Of a stretch of 64,000 nucleotides of DNA, positions 9,901 to 22,200 are shown in pieces. Location: the NCBI RefSeq assembly GCF_008831285.2, contig NC_045138.2, positions 22,103,934 through 22,167,933 on the forward strand, in the 5' to 3' direction. This stretch comes from Nymphaea colorata (taxonomy: Eukaryota; Streptophyta; Magnoliopsida; Nymphaeales; Nymphaeaceae). Position numbers and translations under genes: made by a program. The notes under the pieces are model-generated. The model ran no database searches and had not been told where the DNA came from. It saw only the letters and a list, made by a program, of their open reading frames with translations. How positions within the stretch are numbered: the first letter of the stretch is position 1; every line of letters starts with the position of its first letter.

Positions 9901-12900
9901 CTTATATATCCACCAGTGAACAGATAGCTGATATCTTTACTAAAGGACTCACAGGGCAGCATTTTTGGGACTTGAAGAACAAGTTATGCATGGTCAAATC
10001 TCATGCACAACTTGAGGGGGGCTGTTAGCGTATGGAGGTTCGGGTCCATTCAGACCCGATCCACTTGTTTTCTAATCCACACGCCTAAACATACTAGGCG
10101 GTGGCACATCTGTAAATGTTATATAATTTGTGTACATTTTGTTATAACCTGATTAGGTTTATTCTTTAATATAGCTTAAGGATCACACGGCTAACATACT
10201 GCCGGTGACTCTCTTTCTCCATTTGTCTTCTCTTCTACTTCTTCTTCTCATTCTAGCAGATTTCAGACGGAGAGACGTGCATAAGCAAAGATTCTTACAG
10301 AACCTGCTGCAGATAGTCTGGCTTGGGATACATGGTTTCTAGAAGACAACCAGGTGAAAACCTGGATTGTTAATTCAGTGTCCCCGGATATCCAACCCCT
10401 CATTCTTCGTAAGAAGACTGCGAGGGATATGTGGATTATTTTGGAGCAGATGTATGGTCAAAAGAGAAGGAAAGTTCGTGCGTATCAACTTATGAAGGAT
10501 GTGTATTCCCTGCGACAAGGTGCTCTCTCGGTTGCAGACTTTTATGCAGCATTAAAATCTAAGTGGGAGGACATACATGGAGGTGTCCTCACGACCAGAT
10601 GCAGTATATAACTGATAAATGGGAGAACAGGGTATTCCTTTTATTATCCGGGCTGAATGATGACTTTGAAAATATAAGGAGTCAGATTCTTAACTCTAAC
10701 GAATCATTTAGTATTGAAGATGTCTATTCCCGAGTTGAAGCTGAAGAACAAAGAAGGCTGCTTTCTAGTGGACGAAAGGGGGAAGAACAGTCTGCCTATG
10801 TTAGCCGTGCCCCTGTGGGAACTCCTCGTTCTTCCCGAAAATGTACACATTGCAAAAAACTTGGTCATACTAGGGATTTTTGTTGGGACCTGTATCCAGA
10901 GAAGAAGGATAGTAGGGGGAGGTCTTCTAGTGGGAAGAAGCCTGTATCGTCTGCAACAAGTCTGAGTGATGGGAAAGGTTCTATTTCTGCAGAACAGATT
11001 CGTGAGCTACGAGCATATTTGAGCAAGATTGATGTTGGTTAGGCAGATACACCAGCTGAGGTGAAGATCAATCAGGCATTGGCTGTTTCAGGGGCAGAAG
11101 GTACTTCTTCTACAGGTGAATGGATTGTTCACAGCGGTGCCACTCATCACATGACTGGCAACCCCAAGCTGTTCCATGACTACAAGCTATCCTGGGGAAA
11201 GGAACGTGTGTCCCTTGCCGATGGTTCCTTTACTTCTGTGGCAGGGAAAGGGAGTCTTTCCTTGTTAAATAATTTTTTAATTACCAAGGAACTGAAGTGT
11301 GAACTTATATTTTCTGAAAAACGTTGTGTTTTGCAGGACTTGGTGACAGGAAAGAGGATTGGGATTGGTTTGGTGTTTGATGGGCTGTATCGGCTTCCTA
11401 TACGAGTTGTCACAGCTCTTATGTCAGCAGTCAGCAGGACAGAGAAAAAGGAGGAAGAGTGTCGTCAGTTATTTTTGTTTTGGCATGAACGCCTTGGTCA
11501 TCTCCCATTTGGGATTTTGAAACATTTGTTCCTTGAACTATGTTCTAGTTTAAACATTTCCATGTTATCATGTGATGTGTGTCAGTTTGCGAAGCATGTT
11601 AGAGCTTCTTATCCAATTTCAAATAGTCGTTCTAATAAAGCTTTCTCCTTGGTTCATTCTGATGTGTGGGGGCCCTCGGGCATTCATTCTCGTGGTGGTT
11701 TTCAATACTTTATAACTTTTATAGATGATTATTCAAGGTGTATCTTTGTGTATTTGTTGAAAGATCGTAGTGAGGTGCCTCACATTATTGAAACTTTCAT
11801 CCTCTTAGTGGAAAACCAGTATGGAAATTCTGTCAAGACTTTTCGGTCTGATAATGCTCGTGAATATATGTGTCTCACTGTTGAAGAATTCTTTCGAAAG
11901 AGGGGGATTGTTCATGAGACATCATGTAGTTATACCCCCCCTCAAAATGGGGTTGCTGAGAGAAAAAATCGTTAGTTGCTCAATGTCACCCGAGCCATAT
12001 TGTTCCAAAGAAATCTCCCAAAATACTATTGGGGAGATGCAATCCTTACGAGTGTCTACTTGATTAATCGCATGCCTAGTCGTGTGCTAAAGGGTCGTAC
12101 TCCCTACTCTATGCTTCCAGGGAGTAGTCAACCTTTTCACCTCCCTCCTCGAGTCTTTGGATGTGTGTGTTTCATACATAACCACAGCCCAAATGTGAAA
12201 AAACTTGATCCCAAATCTATTAAGGGCATCTTTCTCGGGTATTCTTCCACTCAAAAAGGTTATAAATGTCTAGATCCCACCACTGGTCGTCTCCACATTA
12301 CCAAAGATGTCACCTTCTTGGAACATGTCTCCTATTTTAGTGAGAATTCTCTTCAGGGGGAGAAGTTAATGTCTAAGGAAGAGTATTCTCCCACACAGGA
12401 AATTTAGTTTACAGACTTTATGGATTACAGGCGTGAAGAGAATCCTGTTGCCAAGGTGCTTGGCAAAGATGAAGAGGGGACGACTACTGATGTACATGAA
12501 CAGGAGAAGGACAGAGAGCATCCGATGGTGACAGAACAAGAGGGTAATCGTATGTTTGGACAGGTGTATTCCAGGAGAAGAGCTTGTACTGACAAGGTGA
12601 TTAATGATGAGGAGGTTACACCGAATCCCAATCCTACTTCTTCCTTGGATGATCCAAGTCGTGTTCAGAAGCAAGATGTTGGAAGAGAAATTCAGACTGA
12701 AAAAGAAAAGGAGGATCTCCCCATTGCCTTGAGAAAGGGTGTCAGATCATGTACCCAGCACCCTATTGGTAACTTTGTATCTTACTCTAGATTGAGCACT
12801 GACTATAAATGTTTTGTATCCTCCTTGGCTGTGGTTGTGATTCCCAGGAATGCTACAGAGGCTCAGGGTGACACTAAGTGGTCTCATGCAATGAAAGAAG

Positions 12901-15900
12901 AGATGGAAGCTTTAGACAGAAATCAGACATGGGAGGTGGTTGATATTCTTGAAGCAGCTCACTTGGTTGGGTCGAAGTGGGTCTACACTGTTAAGTACAA
13001 ACCAGATGGGAACATTGAGAGGTACAAAGCACGATTGGTGGCCAAGGGGTTCAGTCAGAAATATGGGATCGACTACTTAGAGACGTTTGCTCCAGTTGCA
13101 AAGATGAAGACTGTTAGAGTTATTATTTCATTGGCGGTGCTGAAGGGTTGGGAGATGTGCCAACTTGATGTAAAAAATGTCTTTCTCAATGGAGATCTCG
13201 AAGAGGAGGTGTACATGTTCATGCCACCAGGTTTTGAGAAACCTGGAAAATGTTGTAAATTGAAGAAAGCTTTGTATGGGCTGAAACAGTCTCCCCAAGC
13301 ATGGTTTGAACGGCTCAAACTTGTGATGAAGAAACATGGCTACAAACAAGGAAATGGAGATCATACCCTGTTTGTAAAGAGAAGAGAGAGTAAAGTTACT
13401 CTACTATTGGTTTATGTTGATGATATGATTGTTACAGGTGATGATAAGGAAGAGATAGCAAGCTGAATTTGATCTAAAAGATCTTGGTAAGCTGAAGTAT
13501 TTCCTTGGTATTGAAATTGCTAAATCAGGTACAACTCTTGTACTTAGTCAAAGGAAGTATACCCTGGATCTACTGAAGGAGACAGAAAAACTGGGGTGCA
13601 GACCAGCCTCTACTCCTATAGATGCTGGGCATAAACTTGATAGCAAAGATGGAGAACTGTTGTGTGAAGAAGCAGAAGGGAGATATCAACGCCTAGTTGG
13701 AAAACTGATTTATCTCACTCTGACTAGACCTGATATCACATTTGTTGTAAATGTGATGAGCCAGTTCATGCATGCACCTACAGATATGCACTTGAAGGCT
13801 GTAGATAGAATTCTGTGCTACTTGAAGAAGAATCCCGGGAAGGGACTTCTATATGTGCAACAAAGATCTATTGAAGTTGAAGGGTATTCTGATGCAGACT
13901 GTGTTGACACCAGAAGATCTACTTCAGGGTACTGTGTCTATTTGGGGGAAAATTTAGTTGTTTGGAGAAGCAAGAGACAAGATGTGTGTTCCCGCTCAAG
14001 TGCAGAGGCTGAATATAGGGCTGTGGCTACTGGGGTATCAGAATTGTTATGGTTGAAGATCTTACTGACAGATATTGGAATAGAGATTGAAGGGCCTATG
14101 AGGATGTATTGTGATAATAAGTCGCAATTAACTTGGCTAACAACCCAGTTCTTCATGATCGAACAAAGCATGTGGAGATTGACCGTCACTTCATCAAAGA
14201 AAGAATTGATGCTAAGGAATTGACGCTACCATACATCAAGTCGGAAGACCAAACTGCTGATATCCTAACCAAGGCCTTAAGTGTAACTCCTTTTGAGAGA
14301 AATGTATCCAAGTTGGGCATGTTTAATATGTATGCCCAACTTGAGGGGGAGTGTTGACGGGTTTTGTTGTCCGGGTCCGGATCCTTACCCGATCCGGTTT
14401 GTCCTAATTAGGACTACTTATATCTCTGTAAACCCTAATCTTTGTGTTAATGAAGTTTTGAAGAGAGAGAGTGTCTGGACACTAGTGGGCACCAGACCTC
14501 CTCACCCGTGGTTTTTCTTCCCTCGTGTTGAGGGTTTTCCACGTTACATCTGTGTGCTTTCTTCTACTCTCGTGCATATTTTGTTTGTACATTAATAAAG
14601 AAAGAGGTGAGTACTTTTTGCCTCTCCATGTGGGTCCCTGGCTGGTGTTCTTGTGAATTCCCACCTCCTACATCTGCAGACCTAACAAAGGTATTATGGT
14701 AGGAAACCTGATTTTTTCCAACAACTAGAAGTACTTATATTAAAATAAGAAACAGAGGGCAATAAAGAATAAATGAGTTTGACGCACAGAGTGCCCATAA
14801 TTCAGAAAAAAAGGAAAAGAAGGTTTAGCTACTAGAGGCAAACCAAGATACTGACTCCAAACACATCCAGAAGATTTAATATGACACGCATGAAATGACA
14901 GTCAAATAAATCATATATGTTTCTAATTCAGAAAATGCATTGTCAATCTCAAGCACACTATGAAAATTTGTCACCAAAGAAAAAAAAGGAAGTAATTCTA
15001 AGAACAAATAAGATGCAAAGAAAATGAACAAATAGGTCAAAAAAGATAAGAAATAAGAAAAAATTAAAAAGTGTTTGACCCATTTGAGGGACACTATCAA
15101 GCAAGTGATACATGACGTTTGCATAGAGCAGTCCGGAAAGTGATGGACAAGCATAGAACTCATTCTCATCACAATCCTATGTAAGGCAGGAGTGTACCTG
15201 CTCCCTTGAGAAATTGCCAACTCTGCCACCCTCACTCAGAGTGCGGACACCAACTATGACAGATCCACGTGAATCAGGAGTTTCATTTGCCCTTCCTCCA
15301 CCAACTATCAGCCGCATTACACCTCCCTTGGCTTCATTTTGTGTTATCTACGTATGCAGAAAAGACCATACCTTAATATTCATAGAGGTTTCCTCTATGC
15401 AAAAATAAAATACTAGAATGACATCAAGTGCTCCTGAGCAATTAGTGGCTTTACCAGAGCAGCATGGACAAAAAGCAAGCTAGAAACCAAATCAGATTGC
15501 AAAGATCTTAGAAAGTCAACTACAGAAGCAAAGACATGCATGAAAGATTTCTCCAGACACAGAGCACAAAGTTTTTGCCAAAAGATCTGCCAGCTTCATA
15601 AAGAATTTAAAATTAAGATTCAAAACAAATGATAGAAGAAAAAAAAAAACTCCAAAAACATTCTGTTAGGTACATCTAAGAGTAGGAAATAAGGCAAGCA
15701 GCACATGGTGCACCCCAGCTTTGCTCACGAAAATTCTTGTTCATGGTGGCATGAAGAGAAAAGCTTTGGCTATTTCACAAATTCGAAAGAAGTTGGCATG
15801 AAAAATCACTGCTTAGCTTGTCTTGACTTTGAATCGGCTCCTTAAGTCACAACATGCACATATTATTGGTACATTTACATATAAATATTTGTTTTATGTA

Positions 15901-18900
15901 TATTATGTTTTACAGATATATTTAGGTTCATATAGGTTGGGTTTTATAATATTTAATTTTACAAAATCAGTTTAAAAAATAAATTTTTTCCATCGAGCTG
16001 CTTGTGCTAGGACAATACAATTTGAACCATTGAGTTTCTTGAGATGTGTTTGCAAACCATATATGTGCAGGTTCTGCTCTTAATGAACATGGTCTAAATC
16101 ATAGCCACAAATATAGTTCTTGGGTTTTTATCGGCCAGGTTTTTCTTGGGTATTTATCAGAAAAGTTGTTTTTTTGGGGGGAAATATCATAGTTTCTTAA
16201 AAAAATAAAAAATCAAAATGTTAGGTAAAAATACAAAAAATGAAAAACTAATAAGTATTGCATTGCATTTAGGAGGTTATGTTAAATACCTAAAACAAGA
16301 AGAAATAAAATAATGAAACAAAAGTTGAAAAAATTAAAAACGAAAATGAAATAAAAAATAAATGAAAAAATTGCGATATCACGACAAATTCATTTTTAAC
16401 GATTCTTTCAATTTATCGCGATATTTTCCCACTTTTATCGTTTTTCTTATTTATTTTGTTAATATCACGATATTTTCAAATATATCGCGACATTTTTGAA
16501 AATGTCACGATATTTGTGGCTATGATATAAATATATAAATAACACATTCATCTCATTTACCACTCCTAGATACATGGACAAAGATAATATAACGGGTAGA
16601 TTTGTCCAAAATGGAAACAATTGTAATCCATATTGACTTCCACAAATGTCCCAGGTCAAACGCAGACAAATTTGCCTACATGGGAGAAACAAAAGAAGAA
16701 ATGTACATACAATAATCTCAAGCACAAGTTTTAACTAAGGACAATTATTTAAGAAACACAAGCATACTCTCCCACAGTGTTGCCTCTCACAAAATTATTA
16801 TTTACTAACTAGTATTGTTGATACAATTATCAAATGCAAGTCCCCATCAGAAAATATGAATGATCTTATACAGGCAACTTAGCTTTTTCTTTTGCTTTGT
16901 GACTCAAGGAAACCACGTACTCAGGCTGACAGACTTTGTCACCTGCCTAGCTGCCTAAAACCCCGAGGCTAGTACCCTCACCCACAGGGTTTACGCCTGC
17001 TGGCTTGTTCAGGAAGTTGATGCCCAGGAGAATCAAACCAGCAACTGGCCTCTCACCAGCTGCTGGCGGAACCAGCTAAGCCAAACCTCTTGGGGTTATA
17101 CAGACAGCTTGGTTGAAATACATTTATTAGGATTGACAGGGTCCAATAAGATGCCACTTTACCCCTGGCCCTACTAAAATTTGAATAAGACTACGTTTTA
17201 GAATATATGACACATGTGATTGCCCGATAGGAGCTAAAGAAGAGAAAGGAAACCTAACAAATGGCCTTGAATATACCATAGCATTCTACAAACTGTAAAT
17301 ACAAACACAGTTTTTTCCTAGTGACCTCATTGCAATTTATTAAGCTTTAGAATTTATAAATGTGTGCAAGACATTTTTTAACACAAAGAGTGCTTCACAA
17401 AGGAACATAAAACATCTCATTATGAGACTTAATCACCAACAATACTGTCAAAACCTATTATCATCCTCGGAGGGCTCACAGCCAAAGAAGGGATAAACCT
17501 ATTCCATCATTAATGCTTATCAAGAGAGGGAAATTTTTTATCATCTCCTTGAATAACAAGATCCCATATTTGTTTGCACAAACCAGTCAATGACCCAATT
17601 GCAATTGCAAATTTATCAGCTAAATGAATATCAATGATGAAAATGACATTTGAAAAATAATCAGAACCAGATTTAAGATGAAAATTGCAAAATACGCATA
17701 ATAAATGAAAAGGAAACTCCGGTTTCCAGAGGAAAAAGTGATTTCCCTTAGAACAAACCTTGTAGTTTACAGGGATTCCATTTGAAAGTTGAAGTTGTGT
17801 AATGCCAGTTTCAGCATCAAACAGTATCGGGGAACTCAATTTTGGACTTAGATGGGAAAATGATGGCTTCTGCAGCATCAGCAATTCTTCAAGTTGTGCT
17901 GATGATATCAACTCCTTTGGCACATCAAGCTGCAAATATTAGGAAAAAAGTATATTGGAACATGAATATTTCAACAGGTAGAAGACAATTATATGGACCA
18001 AGTAAAATGCTCCTCAACAAACTGATATGCAATCTGTCCAATAACAAACCGATCATTTTAATATGAAATAATCAGTCACATAATTTATTGGGGAGAAACA
18101 GGATGAAGCACAGATAGAACAAAAAGAAATGATCTATGAAAAAAAAAAGACATAATCAGTCACAAAATGTTTCTTTATTTTGGCGCTTTTCCAAAATATT
18201 ATACATATTTCCATTTTTAGGTTTTCCTTTCTTTTCCCTTTTGATGTATTTTTGAAAAATACACTGATATTTGCAACTGTGATTCATAGATTGTTCATGG
18301 AAAATATAACAGGAGAAACCAAGACCAATTCAATTTAGCTGCTATACAAAGAAAAATAAAAAAAAGTTTTAGTTCTGGTTTTAGTCCACATAGATGGATC
18401 CCATCAAAAGTAGGTCAGTCACAAGAATTAAGTATTAATAGTGATTGCTCCATAAACACCTTTTCTCTAGATAGGGCATGAAAAATAGTCACAAATATCA
18501 TTCTCAGACTTTTATCAGCAAATACCAGATACCCATAAGAAAGTTTGTTTTTCTCAACAAAATCTCAAAAATCGAAAATTGTATGAGAATAAAAGAAATT
18601 AATAAATTTACGAGTTTTTTACTAATTTTCTTACAAAAACTTTACTAAAAATGTAAAAAAAAATTAAAATGTTAAAAGAGACATAAAAAACATCAAATGT
18701 ATTAAAAAAAATTAGCAAGGGGAAAATCTTCCAAAAATATTGTGATATTTTTGACAAGATACTTTTAAAATGTCAGTGCATGCTTTTTTGTTTTATTCTT
18801 GTTCGGCAAAAATTATTGCAATATCCGGAAAGTGTTGTCAATTTTTGTGACTGTCTAAAATGGGAAGTGGCAACTCATGTACAGCCGAAAGCCTCCCAGA

Positions 18901-19209
18901 AAATAGAGAAAAGGCATGCCCATGTTGATGACAGGACCTTGTGTTCAAGCTGCTAGAAGTCTATGTAAATTCTTACATAAATACATTTATACAAGGTACA
19001 CATCATGGATAAGGGAACTACTTCCACTTACTTCATCTAATTATGTTCAATGGGCAAAAACTACAAAACACTTCATTACAAGTAAAGGATTGTGGGGACT
19101 TGTTGATGGGTCTAAAAAACTATGTCACATGGATGCGGGGTGCAGGTGCTGGTGCCGGTGCGGGATGCGACAAGTTCTAAAAAAAATTGGGTGCGGGTAC
19201 GGCGAAAGC

Positions 19210-19261
<52 letters not shown>

Positions 19262-22200
19262 TGTTATATAAGTAATTTTATTTGTCAATATTTTTTAAAC
19301 TTTGTTTTATCAAGGTTACCTTGAATCGATGTATCAGTGAAAACTCGACCAAAACATTTTCAAAACGGCTAAAACTCATTTCAGCCATGTCGGGCAGCAC
19401 CCGCACTGATGCGGGTGCGAGTGCGCCACTATAGTTGGCGCAACTGTGTGACTTAGTCTAAAAGTGAGCCACAATTAGTCTTAACCAAAATCCTATATGG
19501 AAAAGCCCATAAACTAGATGGAATCGAAAAAGATAAGGTTGTGAATGAATATGAGAAAAAATGAGAGGAAAGGAAAATAGGACATCACAAAATCATTACA
19601 TGGATTCTTGCTTGTGTTGATACTACAACTATGAATCAAATAGCAAAACATAATTTTGCTCATGAAGCTTGTGATGATTCATCATTCAAAGATCTTTATG
19701 CAACCTACTTTGAACACATAAAGCTCTGACGAACCTTATGTTTTACTTGTGTATGCATCTAGAAGCAACATTATTTTACTGAACAATCAACAATCTTGCA
19801 CACTATAATTCAAGGAGAATTTGGATCTCCAAGTCCATGGGTCAAACTCATTTTTCAGTTCTAAGCACTTTGTGTGTGCATTACTTTTAAGCTGCCATTC
19901 AAAATGAAGATGACAAATTCCCTTAAAAAAAATAATAAAATTAAAAAGAAAAAAAAATTACAATCTTACAGGAACCCAATATGATGAGGACCTTCAAAGC
20001 AACACTAGAACTTAAATCATTCTTTTTTACAAAACAGAAGACCTATTTCTAACCTTACATAAAAAATTTGTTTAAAGATTCTTTCCTACGATGAGATCCT
20101 ATATTTATGTACCTTGAAAAATCATGTAAAGACTAGAAAACTATAGATAGGGTACTCAAAAGAATGTCCAGCCAATCCTTAAGGCCACGTTTGATGGCCA
20201 GGAAAAATACTGTTCATCGAGGGTTTTTTTTCTTTTTTGTACAGTTTCAACCGATTTCAACGAGCGCCATCAAACGGTGCAAAAATCCCCCCGCTCAAAA
20301 CTCGTTTCCAGGGTAAATTTACCCTGGAAAAAAGTCGGACCCATGAGGGTCCAACTTTTTTTTGGAGATAATTTTTTTGCCCGTTAGGGCTTCTTCCATC
20401 GCGCTCCTCTCCCTCGCCACCGCTTCCACACAGGCAAATGTCACCCTTCACTGCTGCCGATGCTCTTGCCTGCCGACCCATCACTGTCGTCGCCACTAGT
20501 GGGACCCATCTCTGTCCTCCCCTGAAATTTCCCTCCCCTGATTCAATGGTTCCTTGACTGCTTGCGGCTGCTGCTGCCATCGCCACTCGCTGGCGTTGTC
20601 GCCACCACCGTCCCCCTTCACTGCTCAGCTGAGGGGATCCAACGTTTGCTTTTCGGATGTAACTGAATTGAGTGCTCTTGAGAGATCTCTGGAGGGCTTG
20701 GACACCAGAATCGATGTAGTCGTCTCGTGCCTTGCCAGTCGATCTGGTGGTGTTAAGGACTCCTGGAAGATCGACTATGAAGCGACAAAAAATAGTCTCG
20801 TTGCGGGTAAAAAATTCGGGGCTGTTCATTTTTTTCTGTTGCCTGCAATATGTGTTCAGAAGCCCCTCCTTGAATTTCAAAGAGCGAAGCTGAAGTTTGA
20901 AGCAGAATTGCAGAAGGAAGCAGAAAATGGGGATTTCACCTACAGCATTGTGAGGCCGACGGCTTTCTTCAAGAGTTTAGGTGGGCAGGTTGAGTTGGTA
21001 AAGGATGGGAAGCCATATGTAATGTTCGGAGATGGCAAACTATGCGCCTGTAAACCCATCAGCGAAGAGGATTTGGCCTCTTTCATTGCTGACTGCATCT
21101 CTTGTGAAGATAAAATTAACAAGATTCTCCCAATTGGTGGACCAGGAAAGGCATTAACACCACTTGAGCAGGGAGAATTGTTGTTCAAACTTTTGGGCAA
21201 GGAACCCAAGTTTCTGAAAGTTCCAATAGGAGTGATGGACTTTGTAATCGGCATTCTTGATTTTTTGGTTAAATTCTTCCCTTCTCTGGAAGATGCTGCA
21301 GAATTTGGAAAAATTGGAAGGTATTATGCTGCAGAAAGTATGTTGCTGCTTAACCCAGAAGATGAATCAATAAGCAGGATGTTTGGGTTTCAAATTTTTC
21401 CATGAAAAAATTTTCTTGTCTATCAAACTATGCATTTTTTACCCATCAAAAAAATTCCAGGCTATCAAACATGGCCTGAAACAAGAAAAAGGAAAATTTA
21501 CCCCCTTTCCAATTTACCGTGGAGATTTTTTCTTGAAAAAATTCTCCTTCAAAAAAATCCAGGCCATCAAACGTGGCCTAAGGTATAATATTTGCATCTG
21601 AGCCAAGTTTTTCTTATTTTATTTGCCCACCATATTGCAGCAGAGTTCCCAAGACAAACCTGACAGCCATCTCACCTGAATTTACCTCTCAAGCAATCAA
21701 ATGAAAGCCCTATCTAGCTATAATATAAAGATTTGGTATATGCAAGAAGACAAACTAATCACCATGCCTCACCTCTATCACAACCAAAATTGCACAACAT
21801 TTTGCCGCCCCAGTTTGTTGTATATCAAATTGTGAAACTTTTTATTCCTTTCAGAAGGTAGAAAGGGAGGGGATGTGGGTAGAGATATTTGTGCAACTAT
21901 TAACAGGCAAAAGAGAAGGCCATCTAAGAAAAACCAACCTCAGGTTCAGCTTCTATTGGTTCCTTTAGCCCAGCATTTATAGCTTCAGTGATTTCAGCTG
22001 GATCAATCCTGAATTCCATCTCACCCACGCCATCAACATGCACACTCTTTGGAACACAAGCAACTATTGCTGCTGGTGGTGGTGCAGTATAACTCCCAAA
22101 GTCAGAGATGTACTCCAGAACAGTAGCACCCACTGCATTAACCTGAACCAACACCAGAATTCAGGTGAACAACAAGCAGAATCAACCATAGACAGACAGG

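Larger units (their letters stand above)
5162..10304 (+). mobile_element. Copia element C, full length and recent, nested in Copia B gag
   Basis: LTRs of 277 bp at 5167-5443 and 10023-10299 (TGTTAGCG...CTTACA). By eye they differ at only two positions, both T in the 5' copy and C in the 3' copy. Target duplication GAACC at 5162-5166 and 10300-10304. Primer site TGGTATCAGAGCC at 5444; the sequence before the 3' LTR is CTTGAGGGGGGC, a polypurine tract with its last bases changed. The leader has a 40-bp tandem repeat. One uninterrupted polyprotein ORF is present. It is the youngest LTR element in the window and the only one with an intact ORF. Confidence 0.97.
4349..14596 (+). mobile_element. 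Copia element B (outer, decayed), split by Copia C, with TSD
   Basis: LTRs at 4354-4603 and 14352-14591 (TGTTGACGGG...TACA); 5-bp target duplication TTAAT at 4349-4353 and 14592-14596. Primer site TGGTATCAGAGCC follows at 4604; the polypurine tract ending GAGGGGGAG precedes the 3' LTR. The leader (4680-4900) is GC-rich with CCG repeats. Gag begins at ATG 4973 and is interrupted at codon level by Copia C (5167-10304), then resumes in frame. Gag and pol carry frameshifts and stops, and the protease Asp is changed to His. The LTRs differ by a 3-bp indel, an 8-10-bp indel and several substitutions, so it is older than Copia C. It lies in SPP intron 14, opposite to the gene. Confidence 0.95.
19018..19730 (+). 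pseudogene. Copia gag relic, split by a hAT element
   Basis: The + strand reads [20 protein letters not shown] and [11 protein letters not shown] up to 19119, then resumes after the hAT element near 19457 with gag-like text ([10 protein letters not shown]-type, [13 protein letters not shown]). Stops and frameshifts are present. No LTRs were found, so this is an isolated fragment in SPP intron 12. Confidence 0.65.

Noticed and set aside
20554-20625. N-terminal extension of the DVR frame as a real chimeric protein start
   Set aside because: The first codon is TTG and no in-frame ATG precedes the DVR homology, so translation as a fusion is not supported.
20257-20880. Long minus-strand ORF opposite the DVR fragment
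   Set aside because: Antisense shadow of the GC-rich cargo and DVR; no recognisable motif, whereas the plus strand matches DVR.
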